A stretch of DNA of 37,673 nucleotides from CBCPMX01 sp965120355 (GCA_965120355.1 CBCPMX010000053.1:1-37673); one strand, 5' to 3'. Counted from the stretch's first letter, positions 1 through 7,444 are shown. The notes: generated by a model from the letters alone, not told the origin. Program-made: numbers and translations.

Positions 1-24
1 TAACTTCATTTTTCGCTCGCTTTT

Positions 25-52
25 AGGGGGCGTGGTTTTGTGCGCCCTTTTT
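25..52 (+). terminator. Rho-independent terminator of an upstream, off-window gene
   Basis: A short GC stem (GGGCG/CGCCC, extended by G-T wobble pairs) with a 10-base loop is followed directly by TTTTT on the plus strand. It would end a plus-strand transcript entering from the left edge. On the minus strand the hairpin is not followed by T residues, so it is not a good end for mobA. Confidence 0.6.
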
Positions 53-78
53 CGGAATGGTACTCAAATTATAATGTT

Positions 79-663
79 TCAACCTTGACCCTCCAACTGC
101 TGCCGGACCTGTGCAAAAGCGTCCGGCGTATTGACATTGACAAACAGATCCGGCCGGTCCGTCTCCAGAAAAACGGTATCCAGCTGCTGCAGCAGTGCGC
201 TCATAGCCAGCCGGCCCTCCTGCAGCTGAGCCTCCGCCGCTGGCAGGCAGGTACGGCGGTAGAGCCCAAACAGAGGCTCCGGACGGCCCTCCAGACGATA
301 GACGCAGGCGTCGTGATTGCGGCCTGCATCCAGAAGTGCCTGGGCGGCTGCCCGCTCCAGATAAGGCATATCCACGGCACTGACGATCAAATATTCCGTC
401 TCCATGGCCAGCAGGCCGGCATGGACGCCGCCCAGTGGACCACAGTTTGGAAACTGGTCAAAGACTTGCCGGACCCCTTCCGGAATCTCCTGAAAATGGC
501 CGTCTCGTCCGGCGGCCAAAAGCACCTCGGCGCACAGCGGCCGCCAAAAAGCTGCGGCACGGCTCAGCATCGTCTGTCCGCCGATGGCCAGCAGCGGCTT
601 GTCTGTCCCCATGCGGCTGGATTTGCCGCCGCAGAGGATCAGAGCTGTACAGTCACGATTCAT
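79..663 (-). CDS. mobA: Molybdenum cofactor guanylyltransferase (MobA-like)
   Basis: The protein (194 residues) is a nucleotidyltransferase that would transfer GMP from GTP to molybdopterin to form the guanine-dinucleotide cofactor used by DMSO-reductase-family enzymes, in the cytoplasm. Right after the start it shows the family signature LILCGGKSSRMGTDKPLL, i.e. the LxGGxSxRMGxDK nucleotide-binding loop, and the length matches MobA (about 190-200). I chose the ATG at 663 because the signature begins within seven residues of it; the upstream extension of the frame only translates the end of the neighbouring gene. It overlaps the thioesterase 3' end by 11 bases, so the two are one transcription unit and probably translationally coupled. 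No other molybdopterin gene lies in the window, so the client molybdoenzyme is elsewhere. MocA-type cytidylyltransferase is a less likely alternative. Confidence 0.88.
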   Translation of the reverse strand: MNRDCTALILCGGKSSRMGTDKPLLAIGGQTMLSRAAAFWRPLCAEVLLAAGRDGHFQEIPEGVRQVFDQFPNCGPLGGVHAGLLAMETEYLIVSAVDMPYLERAAAQALLDAGRNHDACVYRLEGRPEPLFGLYRRTCLPAAEAQLQEGRLAMSALLQQLDTVFLETDRPDLFVNVNTPDAFAQVRQQLEGQG

Positions 664-1063
664 AGGCTGCCTCAATTTTCGCATAGACCTCCGGCAGCGC
701 CGCAGCCATATCCAGCGCATGCATGTCCGGACCTGTCCAGATGTGGAATGATGTGGCGGAAGCGATTTCCTGGCCTTCAAAGAGAACTACATATTTCAAC
801 TCCAGCTTCTTGGGCGCATACTGGGTCATGCGTGTGCGAACCGTGACAGTTCCAGGATATCTGGCCGGTCTGGCGTATTTCAAATGCAGCTCTACCATGG
901 GCGGGTTAATGCCCAGCGCGTGCATATCGGAGTAGGAAAAACCCATTTTTTCGAAAAAGTCCATGCGGGCAATTTCGTACCAGATTGGATAGACGGCATG
1001 GTGGACAATGTTCATGGCATCGCAGTCCGGGTAACGAACATCAATTGTACATTCGGTAGTCAT
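653..1063 (-). CDS. Hotdog-fold acyl-CoA thioesterase (4HBT/YbgC-like)
   Basis: This 136-residue protein is a single-domain hotdog thioesterase that would hydrolyse an acyl-CoA or acyl-carrier thioester in the cytoplasm. The N-terminal block RYPDCDAMNIVHHAVY followed by WYEIARMDFF is the typical 4HBT signature, with the aspartates of the PDCD stretch in the catalytic position and the HHAVY segment on the long hotdog helix. Length is typical for the YbgC/FcbC group. The ATG at 1063 is preceded by GGAGGG at a good spacing, whereas the longer frame begins in non-coding DNA. It is the first gene of a two-gene unit with mobA, read from the promoter at 1148-1176. The physiological substrate cannot be told from the sequence. 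Confidence 0.85.
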   Translation of the reverse strand: MTTECTIDVRYPDCDAMNIVHHAVYPIWYEIARMDFFEKMGFSYSDMHALGINPPMVELHLKYARPARYPGTVTVRTRMTQYAPKKLELKYVVLFEGQEIASATSFHIWTGPDMHALDMAAALPEVYAKIEAAYES

Positions 1064-1147
1064 AGAGTCCCTCCAAGTTATGTTTGGTTTGCTTATCCGG
1101 GCACAGAGACAGGGGCGCGTTTCAAAGGCAGCACTGTCAGTATTCAT

Positions 1148-1176
1148 AGTATAAACAAGGACGGCACAAAAAACAA
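1148..1176 (-). promoter_or_regulatory. Sigma-A type promoter for thioesterase-mobA
   Basis: On the minus strand TTGTTT and TATACT are separated by exactly 17 bases, about 85 bases upstream of the thioesterase ATG. It lies back to back with the gap promoter in the 355-base intergenic region 1064-1418. Confidence 0.6.
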
Positions 1177-1293
1177 GACCGCATTTGCCACGGTATAGCG
1201 GCAAACTTGTATAGAATACGTGTGAATCAGGTATTAAGGGGGTCAACTGGGGAAATACTACGGAAAAGTTCCGAAAAAATTTTCAAAACCCTC

Positions 1294-1322
1294 TTGACAG
1301 CGGAGTGGAACCGTCGTATTAT
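1294..1322 (+). promoter_or_regulatory. Strong sigma-A promoter of gap
   Basis: A perfect TTGACA at 1294-1299 is followed after 17 bases by TATTAT at 1317-1322. The start site would fall near 1330, giving a leader of about 90 bases before the gap ATG. This near-consensus arrangement suits a highly expressed glycolytic gene. Confidence 0.85.
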
Positions 1323-1330
1323 AAACTCGT

Positions 1331-1376
1331 AACGAATGAAACGTACCAGAACGTATGATACAAGCGAACATTCGTT
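1331..1376 (+). promoter_or_regulatory. Inverted repeat at the gap transcription start
   Basis: AACGAATG (1331-1338) and CATTCGTT (1369-1376) are perfect 8-base inverted arms right at the expected start of the gap mRNA, and the interval contains two copies of AACGTA. It could be a 5' stabilising hairpin or an operator for a glycolytic repressor. Which of the two cannot be decided from sequence. Confidence 0.4.
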
Positions 1377-1418
1377 TTGAATGCAATGCACAACTATTTT
1401 GAAATGAGGTAGAATTCT

Positions 1419-2429
1419 ATGGCAATCAAGGTTGGTATCAATGGATTTGGCCGGATCGGCCGTATGGTGTTCCGTGCCAGCGTCAATCATCCTGAGATTG
1501 AGATCGTAGGCATCAACGATCTGTGTCCGGCAGATTATCTGGCTTATATGCTGAAGTATGATACCATGCATGGCCAGTTTGAGGGAACGATCGAAGCCAC
1601 CGAGAACTCCATGATCATCAATGGCAAGGAGATTCCCATTTTCGCCGAGCGCAATCCTGCCGATATTCCTTGGGGCAAAATTGGTGCGGAGTATGTGGTG
1701 GAGTCCACTGGCCTGTTCCTGACCAAGGAAAAGGCTCAGGCGCATATCGATGCCGGCGCCAAGAAGGTTATCATGTCCGCGCCTTCCAAGGATGATACGC
1801 CAATGTTCGTCATGGGCGTCAACCAGGATAAGTATACCACAGACATGACCTTTGTGTCCAATGCTTCCTGCACCACCAACTGCCTGGCCCCCATTGCCAA
1901 GGTTCTGAATGATAATTGGGGCATTACGGATGGTCTCATGACCACGGTTCACTCCACCACTGCTACGCAGAAGACGGTGGACGGCGTGTCCATGAAGGAC
2001 TGGCGCGGCGGCCGTGCGGCTTCCGGCAACATCATCCCCTCTTCCACCGGCGCTGCAAAAGCTGTGGGCAAGGTAATTCCCGAGCTGAACGGCAAACTGA
2101 CCGGTATGTCCATGCGTGTGCCCACCCTGGATGTCTCTGTGGTGGATTTGACTGTGAATCTGGCCAAACCCGCAAAGTATGAAGAGATTTGCGCCGCCAT
2201 GAAGGCTGCTTCCGAGGGTGAGCTGAAGGGAATTTTGGGCTATACCGACGAGGCCGTTGTGTCCTCCGACTTCCTGGGCGATACCCGCACCTCCATCTTT
2301 GATGCCGAGGCTGGCATTGCCCTGACGGACACCTTTGTAAAGGTTATCTCCTGGTACGACAATGAGATCGGCTATTCCAACAAGGTTCTGGAGCTGATCA
2401 AGCACATGTACTCTGTGGATCATAAGTAA
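1419..2429 (+). CDS. gap: Glyceraldehyde-3-phosphate dehydrogenase, type I, NAD-dependent
   Basis: This 336-residue enzyme oxidises glyceraldehyde 3-phosphate to 1,3-bisphosphoglycerate with NAD and phosphate in cytoplasmic glycolysis. It starts with the Rossmann motif KVGINGFGRIGR, and the acidic residue in GINDL (around residue 34) fits NAD rather than NADP use. The catalytic cysteine is Cys151 in SNASCTTNCLAP and the proton-relay histidine is His178 in TTVHSTT. The end SWYDNEIGYSNKVLELI is the conserved C-terminal signature. Length and all motifs are normal. The ATG is preceded by GAGGT at 9 bases. It has its own strong promoter, and the next genes downstream are a structured non-coding stretch and then pyruvate kinase, so this is a glycolytic neighbourhood. 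Confidence 0.98.
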   Translation: MAIKVGINGFGRIGRMVFRASVNHPEIEIVGINDLCPADYLAYMLKYDTMHGQFEGTIEATENSMIINGKEIPIFAERNPADIPWGKIGAEYVVESTGLFLTKEKAQAHIDAGAKKVIMSAPSKDDTPMFVMGVNQDKYTTDMTFVSNASCTTNCLAPIAKVLNDNWGITDGLMTTVHSTTATQKTVDGVSMKDWRGGRAASGNIIPSSTGAAKAVGKVIPELNGKLTGMSMRVPTLDVSVVDLTVNLAKPAKYEEICAAMKAASEGELKGILGYTDEAVVSSDFLGDTRTSIFDAEAGIALTDTFVKVISWYDNEIGYSNKVLELIKHMYSVDHK

Positions 2430-2897
2430 GCAACTCCTTTTCTTCTAACAGCTTCTGCGGCGGGCGGAAGGGAAGACCGTCCGCCGCTGGCTGCGGGGTG
2501 ATGGAAATCGGACCCACGCCGCATCGGCCGGTTTGATGCGGCGCTGGCAGGGGAAACCAAAAGGTTTTCCAAAGAGCCAGTATCTATCCGGGTTAAGCGA
2601 TATTGACCATGGATATCCGGGTACAGACGGCCGAAGCGACGACGTGGGCGCGATTTCCATCACCCCAATGGGGACGCAGGCAGACTCCTGAATTGTTTCA
2701 TGAATTTCCATAAACTCCTTAATTAATTTAGTAAACTCCTTTCTGTTTGGGCATTGCCAACTGCCTGCGTCCCCCTAAAAACTGCGGGTTCTCTGAATTT
2801 GTTCACTTGAACGCTTTCAACACACCTGGTAAACAGAATCTGATCCTTGAAAAACCGCCAGCGAAGTTCTTTTGAGAATTTGCCGGCGGCTTTTTGC
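2430..2897 (+). ncRNA. Candidate large structured non-coding RNA between gap and pyk
   Basis: I see no convincing protein gene here, but strong nested base pairing. Domain 1 is closed by a perfect 16-bp stem (2495-2510 with 2651-2666) and a 6-bp stem (2513-2518 with 2643-2648). It encloses three hairpins: 2519-2525/2535-2541; 2544-2548/2576-2580 continued by 2551-2558/2563-2570 with an AAAA loop; and 2585-2593/2606-2615. The loop bases GGCCG (2526-2530) can pair with CGGCC (2628-2632) as a pseudoknot. Domain 2 is closed by a perfect 14-bp stem (2670-2683 with 2761-2774) around an AT-rich loop with repeated ACTCCT. A GC hairpin (2456-2488) precedes domain 1 and a T-run terminator (2855-2895) ends the stretch. 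I do not recognise a known family. It may be an independent RNA or be processed from the gap 3' end, since no clear separate promoter was seen. Confidence 0.5.
2855..2895 (+). terminator. Rho-independent terminator after the gap / structured-RNA region
   Basis: CCGCC (2855-2859) pairs with GGCGG (2885-2889), the stem continues inward with small bulges to TTCT/AGAA closed by a TTTG loop, and TTTTT follows at 2891-2895. It separates gap and the candidate RNA from pyk. Confidence 0.75.
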
Positions 2898-3010
2898 TGA
2901 AAACAACAAGATAAATTTGGTAGCCGGGCGTTGTTTAGGCACTATGCCGCATGGGAACGCTTTGAAAGATAGATACTTCTGAATAGATGGGAAAGGAAGG
3001 TAGTATCACA

Positions 3011-4408
3011 TTGAGAAAAACAAAAATCGTCTGCACCATCGGTCCCGCAGTGGATTCCGAGGAAAAAATGCGCCAGCTGGTGCTCAGCGGCATGAATGTG
3101 GCGCGGTTCAACTTCTCCCACGGCACCCATGACAGCCATCGCCAGACCTTACACCGGCTGAGGAAGATCTGCCAGGAACTAAATTATGCTGGACACAAAA
3201 GGGCCGGAGATCCGCACGGGAGCGTTTGCCGGCGGTTCCGCGGAACTGAAAGAGGGCGCCCATGTCATTATCTGTGCTGAACCGGTTTTAGGCACGGCGG
3301 AGCGGTTTTCTACGACGTATCCGCCGCTGTATGAGGCGGTTCGGGCCGGCGCGGAAATCTGCCTCGATGATGGCCTCATTGCTATGACAGTAGACAGGGT
3401 GGAAGGGACAGAAATCCACTGCACTGTCAAAAACAGCGGCACCGTTAAAGACAGCAAGGGCGTCAACCTGCCCAACAGCGAGGTTCCAATGCCGTTCCTC
3501 AGTGAAAAGGACCTGTCCGATTTGCGGTTTGCAGTGGAAGAGGAATTTGATTTTGTCGCCGCTTCATTTGTGCGCAGCGGCGACGATGTGCGGCAGATGC
3601 GCCAGGCGCTTAATGAGATGGGTGGACAGGACCTGCTGATTATCGCCAAGATCGAGAATCGCCAGGGGATTCACAACCTCAATGAAATTTTAAAAGAAGC
3701 CGACGGCATTATGGTGGCCCGCGGCGATATGGGCGTGGAACTTCCAGCCTGGGAGGTCCCCGGCATTCAGAAACGGATGATCAGCCAGTGCCTTGCTGCC
3801 GGAAAGCCGGTGATTACCGCAACACAAATGCTGGACTCCATGAGTCGAAACCCGCGCCCCACCCGCGCCGAGGTCAGCGATGTGGCCAATGCCGTCTATG
3901 ACGGCACTGATGCCATTATGTTATCTGGCGAGACAGCTTCCGGGATGTACCCCGTGGAGGCGCTGAAGATGATGGCAAAGACTGCCGAAGAGGCTGAGCG
4001 GAACATCGACTACTGGGGCCGGTTCCGCCGGCCGCGGAAGGCCACCGGGAATATTTCCAGCGCGATCAGTCATGCCTGCTGTACCACAGCCATGGATTTG
4101 GGGGCCAAGGCGATTTTGACGGTCACCCAGCGGGGTGTGACGGCAAGGATGATTTCCGAGTTCCGCCCTGGGTGCCCCATTGTGGCGGTGGCTGTGGATC
4201 TGCGGACCCAGGGCAGCTGGCGCTCAGCTGGGGCGTTGTGGCGCTCCAGGGGCAGCCTGTGGCATCCACTGACGCGCTGTTCGCGCTGGCGAAAGAGCGG
4301 GCCATGGAGGCCGGCCTGGTGGAACAGGGGGACATCGCAGTCATTACTGCGGAGATCCCAGTGGGGATCAGCGGCTCTACAAATCTAATCAAAGCGGAGC
4401 AAATCTGA
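3011..4408 (+). pseudogene. pyk: Pyruvate kinase gene disrupted by two frameshifts
   Basis: Pyruvate kinase converts phosphoenolpyruvate and ADP to pyruvate and ATP. Three overlapping frames together give a nearly complete enzyme of about 465 residues. Part 1 (TTG at 3011, good GGAAGG site) reads KTKIVCTIGPAVDSEEKM and NVARFNFSHG. Near 3180-3186 the frame jumps to MLDTKGPEIRTG, with about 14 bases apparently missing compared with the family. Part 2 carries IAKIENRQG with the catalytic lysine, VARGDMGVE and ITATQMLDSM. Near 4195-4210 one base seems lost, and the C-terminus (QLALSWGV to GSTNLIKAEQI) continues in another frame to 4408. No extra C-terminal PEP-like domain is present. Codon use and conservation are those of a recently working gene, so recent mutation or sequence/assembly error are the two explanations. 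Confidence 0.85.
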
Positions 4409-4471
4409 AGCATTGCTGCAGATCCTCGCAGCCGCGAGACCTTGCTGTTTCCGGCGGGCAGGTAATAAAAT

Positions 4472-4503
4472 GCGGGCGGCAGGCCAAATGGCCTGCCGCC
4501 CGC
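4472..4503. terminator. Bidirectional terminator between pyk and the Cys-rich micro-protein
   Basis: A perfect 14-bp stem (GCGGGCGGCAGGCC and its complement) with an AAAT loop. T-rich sequence follows on both strands (TTGTT on plus, ATTTTATT on minus), fitting the convergent genes on either side. Confidence 0.85.
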
Positions 4504-4525
4504 TTGTTGGCTATGTGCGCACTGT

Positions 4526-4669
4526 TCAGCAGCCGCAGCCGCAATCGTTGCAGTTGTTGCTGCACCCACAGCCGCAGCCGCAGCTGTTGCCGCCCCAGCA
4601 GAAGATGAGAATCAGCAGAATGATGATCCACCAGCTGCCGCCAAAACCGTTGTTGCAGGAATTACACAT
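4526..4669 (-). CDS. Cysteine/glycine-rich micro-protein with one hydrophobic segment
   Basis: This frame encodes 47 residues. It begins MCNSCNNGFGGSWW, has a hydrophobic stretch of about 13 residues (IIILLILIFCW), and ends in alternating Gly-Cys/Asn-Cys pairs (NSCGCGCGCSNNCNDCGCGC) with about 12 cysteines in all. The ATG at 4669 has GGGAGG at a good distance. The layout (short polar head, single membrane segment, Cys-rich tail) resembles small YjcZ-like or metal-binding membrane micro-proteins common in clostridia, but I cannot name a function; thiol or metal binding at the membrane is inference. It lies 81 bases after the SLH-like gene and just before the bidirectional terminator, so it probably ends the rex transcription unit. 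Confidence 0.75.
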   Translation of the reverse strand: MCNSCNNGFGGSWWIIILLILIFCWGGNSCGCGCGCSNNCNDCGCGC

Positions 4670-4750
4670 GATCCGTACCTCCCAATAAAATTCGGAGCGT
4701 CTTTGCCGCTCTCATTCCATGATATTCAGGGAGAGGAAATTGGTGAAAGA

Positions 4751-5836
4751 TCAGACGAGCCTTTTTCCCACAATGCACGACAACCCGCCGGCAATGGAGG
4801 CTTCTGTCACTGTACCGGCCTTTTCCAGCCGCACCAACAGAAGCTCCCCTGCATCCTGATCCACTCCAAACAGGCTGTAGAAGCTGAGATAGACCATGTG
4901 TGCCCGGGTGAAATTGGCAGTTACCATGGCAGATTCCTGCTGAGAGAACAGGCCAAGCCGGACGCTGTCTGCTATGGCAGTGTCATAAGAGAAATCGGCG
5001 CTTTCCTCATAGTGCAGAGCCCGCAGCAAGAAGGTTATGTACTGCTGGCTGGTCAATCGCGCATCAGGGGAGAACTGGTTCTGGCCGGTGCCTTGGGTCA
5101 ACCCTTCCGCATAGGCATAGGCCACATACCGGTCTGCCCAGGCCGGCACATCGGAGAATGGGTGGCTGACTGTGGAAGCCAGCGCCTCGTCCTCCAGCCC
5201 CAGCAGCCGCAGAAACATGACCAGACCTTCCACGCGGCTGGGATACCGCTCCAGTTCGTAGCCGGTGCTGCCTCCCTGGAACAGGCCCATGGTGTGCAGG
5301 CCGTCTGCCAGGGCGTTGAAATCCACGGCATCGGAGACTTCCAGTGTGTAACTGCCGGTGATTTGCACGACTGCCGTAGGAGAGGTGATGGTAATGCCGG
5401 TGTCCTGGCTGGCCATGTGACTATGATTCAGGGGAAGCGTCCCAGTGACGGCGGCGCCGGCAGTTACGTCTGACAACAGAGTGTCAGTGATTGCGGAACC
5501 GGAAAGGAGCACCAATGCAGTACCAGGCCGGAGCGTCAACAAGTCGCCGGATTTCACACGAAAACTGCCTGAAGTGTTCCGCAGGCCGGTATCCCCCTGC
5601 TGCGCGTCGAGTTTGGCCTGCCCCAGGGTGTCACAGAGCTGCAGCAGCTGGTTTCCATAGACGCTGTGCAAGGTGGAGTTGGCCACAAGCGCGTATTCTG
5701 CAAGAAGCTGTGGCTTATAGATTTCTTCCAAATAGGACAAGGAGAGCAACGGGTCGTCTTCTGCAGCAATGCCAATGGACAAAATTCCTGCGGACAACGC
5801 CAATAGCAGGAACACGCTGAGAAGTTTTTTCTTCAA
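4751..5836 (-). CDS. Exported protein with an SLH-like C-terminal region
   Basis: The 361-residue product has a clear Sec signal (MKKKLLSVFLLLALSAGILSIGIAAE). A middle region rich in Gly, Ser, Thr and Val looks like beta-structure, with a DLLTLRPGTALVLLSGS stretch. Around residues 220-275 a segment HPFSDVPAWADRYVAYAYAEGL followed by QGTGQNQFSPDARLTSQQ matches the S-layer homology pattern (FxDVxxWA...GLxxGxGxxxFxPxxxxT), with a partial second copy. It is probably cell-wall associated. The start is TTG at 5836 with GAGGAGG upstream, and it overlaps the rex stop (TTGA), so it is translationally coupled to rex. A job in envelope or redox stress is only suggested by that coupling. The specific function is unknown. 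Confidence 0.8.
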   Translation of the reverse strand: MKKKLLSVFLLLALSAGILSIGIAAEDDPLLSLSYLEEIYKPQLLAEYALVANSTLHSVYGNQLLQLCDTLGQAKLDAQQGDTGLRNTSGSFRVKSGDLLTLRPGTALVLLSGSAITDTLLSDVTAGAAVTGTLPLNHSHMASQDTGITITSPTAVVQITGSYTLEVSDAVDFNALADGLHTMGLFQGGSTGYELERYPSRVEGLVMFLRLLGLEDEALASTVSHPFSDVPAWADRYVAYAYAEGLTQGTGQNQFSPDARLTSQQYITFLLRALHYEESADFSYDTAIADSVRLGLFSQQESAMVTANFTRAHMVYLSFYSLFGVDQDAGELLLVRLEKAGTVTEASIAGGLSCIVGKRLV

Positions 5837-6468
5837 GGGACGTCCTCCTCTTTCAGTTTGTAGCTAAGAGTCATGAGGCTGTCGGCAAAATTGACATTTT
5901 CCACCGGGACGTCCGGCGGCAATTCCAGTTCCACGCTGGTGAAGTTCCAGATGCCCCGGACGCCGCATTGGATCAGCAGTTCGGCGGTCTCCTGTGCCGC
6001 TTCTGCCGGCAGCGTCAGGACAGCCATATCCGTGCGGACAGCTGCTAAATATTCCGGCAGAGATGCCGACGGGAATATGGGTATATTCTGAACACTGCGG
6101 CCAGCAATGTCCGGATCGGTGTCAAATGCCGCATCCATGCGAAATCCGCAGCGGGTAAAGTCGAAATTGTTCAGCAGTGCATGACCCAGATGCCCGCAGC
6201 CGACGAGAATACAGGTATTGGCCTCGTTCAGGCCCAGGATATTTTGAATCTCATCCCGCAGGTACTTGACATTATAACCATATCCCTGCTGTCCGAAGCC
6301 GCCAAAGCTGCTGAAATCCTGCCGGATTTGGGAGGCCGTCAGTCCGAGCCGGTCAGCCAGGGTTTTGGAGGAGATCCGCACACAATTGTCATGATAGAGC
6401 GAGTCGATGACTCGATAATACCGGGGAAGCCGTCCGATCACTGGCAGCGCCACAGGTCCCTTTTTCAT
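5833..6468 (-). CDS. rex: Redox-sensing transcriptional repressor Rex
   Basis: Rex (211 residues) is a DNA-binding homodimer that senses the NADH/NAD ratio and represses fermentation and respiration genes until NADH binds. The N-terminal winged helix reads PVIGRLPRYYRVIDSL and LGLTASQIRQDFSSFGGFGQQGYGYNV, a Rex hallmark. The Rossmann domain follows with CILVGCGHLGHAL and a C-terminal helix for domain swapping. The ATG at 6468 follows GGAGGTG; the longer upstream frame runs into the promoter and is not used. A very good promoter lies at 6506-6534. The gene heads a unit with the SLH-like protein and probably the Cys-rich micro-protein. Confidence 0.96.
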   Translation of the reverse strand: MKKGPVALPVIGRLPRYYRVIDSLYHDNCVRISSKTLADRLGLTASQIRQDFSSFGGFGQQGYGYNVKYLRDEIQNILGLNEANTCILVGCGHLGHALLNNFDFTRCGFRMDAAFDTDPDIAGRSVQNIPIFPSASLPEYLAAVRTDMAVLTLPAEAAQETAELLIQCGVRGIWNFTSVELELPPDVPVENVNFADSLMTLSYKLKEEDVP

Positions 6469-6505
6469 AAAAGCACCTCCGAATAGAGGAATGATGATAT
6501 ATACA

Positions 6506-6534
6506 ATCATAATCAGGTTTGATGAAAATGTCAA
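6506..6534 (-). promoter_or_regulatory. Sigma-A promoter of rex, with a possible operator
   Basis: On the minus strand TTGACA and TATGAT are separated by 17 bases. The -35 region lies in an imperfect palindrome (TTGATGAAAATGTCAA, plus strand). That might serve autoregulation, but it matches the usual Rex operator TTGTGAA-n4-TTCACAA only weakly. Confidence 0.75.
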
Positions 6535-6637
6535 TCATCCGGTTGATTTGCCTTGTGGTAAAATACAGGATCTTTGGCAGGCTGGTGCATCATATTGGGT
6601 TCGGCCCGTCCATATACTGTAGGGGGAGGGAAGCGAT

Positions 6638-7444
6638 ATGATTCTGGTCATTCACGCCCGCCGGCTTATCGCCGGGGTTTTGGCGGTTCTGCTGGTAACG
6701 GCAGTTGCTGCGGCAGTTGTGCGGTATGAGCCTGCCGCAGCACAGACTGCCATCGAAACAGGCTCCTGGGGACTCAGTTTCCGGACCGAGGGGGAGGCGC
6801 CTGTCGGCAATGCCACCGCGGAGCAGCTGGCTGCCTATGACGCACGGTTTGTGGGCGATACGCAGGAGAAGACCATTTATCTGACGTTTGATGCCGGATA
6901 TGAAAACGGCGTCACACAAACTATTCTGGACGTGCTGAAGGCCCATGACGTCCAAGCGGCGTTTTTCCTGACTGGCAATTATCTGGAGCAAAATGCCGAT
7001 CTGGTGCGCCGCATGGCGGCAGAAGGTCATGTGGTGGGCAACCACACATACCACCACTATGACATGTCCAAACTCAGCACAAAGGAAGCGTTCCAGAAAG
7101 AGCTGGAGCTTCTATCCGATTTGTATTATGAAATTACAGGGCAGGAGATGGAGAAATACTACCGTCCGCCGCAGGGGATCTTCAGCGAAGAGAATCTGGA
7201 AATGGCCCAGGAACTGGGGTATCGAACGGTTTTCTGGAGCCTGGCCTATGTGGACTGGTATAATGATCAGCAGCCCACTGCGGAGGAAGCATTCTCCAAA
7301 TTGATTCCGCGTATTCACAACGGCGCGGTGGTGCTGCTGCATGCAACGTCTGCTACCAACGGTGAAATTCTCGATGCGCTGCTGACGCGATGGGAAGACA
7401 TGGGGTACCGTTTCGGCACTATGGAGGAATTGTTTGCGGCATAA
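6638..7444 (+). CDS. pdaA: Polysaccharide deacetylase, PdaA-like (muramic delta-lactam formation in spore cortex)
   Basis: The 268-residue protein has an N-terminal membrane/signal segment (LIAGVLAVLLVTAVAAAVV) and a NodB-type deacetylase domain, so it should act outside the membrane. Motif 1 is TFDAGYENG (Asp85), very close to the TFDNGYENG of Bacillus PdaA. Motif 2 is HTYHH (His136 and His140, metal ligands), motif 3 is RPPQG near residue 176, and LLHATS near the C-terminus carries the last active-site histidine. In Bacillus PdaA removes acetyl groups from N-acetylmuramic acid so that muramic delta-lactam can form during sporulation. The ATG has GGGAGGG at good spacing. It diverges from rex across a 169-base gap. 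I saw no clear sigma-A promoter, which would fit a sporulation sigma factor, though I did not identify one. Confidence 0.87.
   Translation: MILVIHARRLIAGVLAVLLVTAVAAAVVRYEPAAAQTAIETGSWGLSFRTEGEAPVGNATAEQLAAYDARFVGDTQEKTIYLTFDAGYENGVTQTILDVLKAHDVQAAFFLTGNYLEQNADLVRRMAAEGHVVGNHTYHHYDMSKLSTKEAFQKELELLSDLYYEITGQEMEKYYRPPQGIFSEENLEMAQELGYRTVFWSLAYVDWYNDQQPTAEEAFSKLIPRIHNGAVVLLHATSATNGEILDALLTRWEDMGYRFGTMEELFAA

Noticed and set aside
40..846. 268-codon plus-strand frame opposite mobA
   Set aside because: Antisense shadow: Gln/His/Cys-rich composition, no RBS, and mobA motifs are clear on the other strand.
1227..2423. 398-codon minus-strand frame covering gap
   Set aside because: Antisense of a conserved gene with His/Gly/Ile-rich composition typical of reverse-complement frames in GC-rich DNA.
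2445..2711. 88-codon minus-strand frame with an SD-like GGAG before its ATG
   Set aside because: It lies fully within the paired candidate RNA, its residues (many Arg, Ser, Pro, Trp) simply mirror the inverted repeats, and no family is recognisable. The terminator is on the other strand.
6521..6536. TTGATGAAAATGTCAA as a Rex operator at the rex promoter
   Set aside because: Only the outer four bases of each arm are symmetrical and the core differs from the Rex consensus; not reported as a Rex site by itself.
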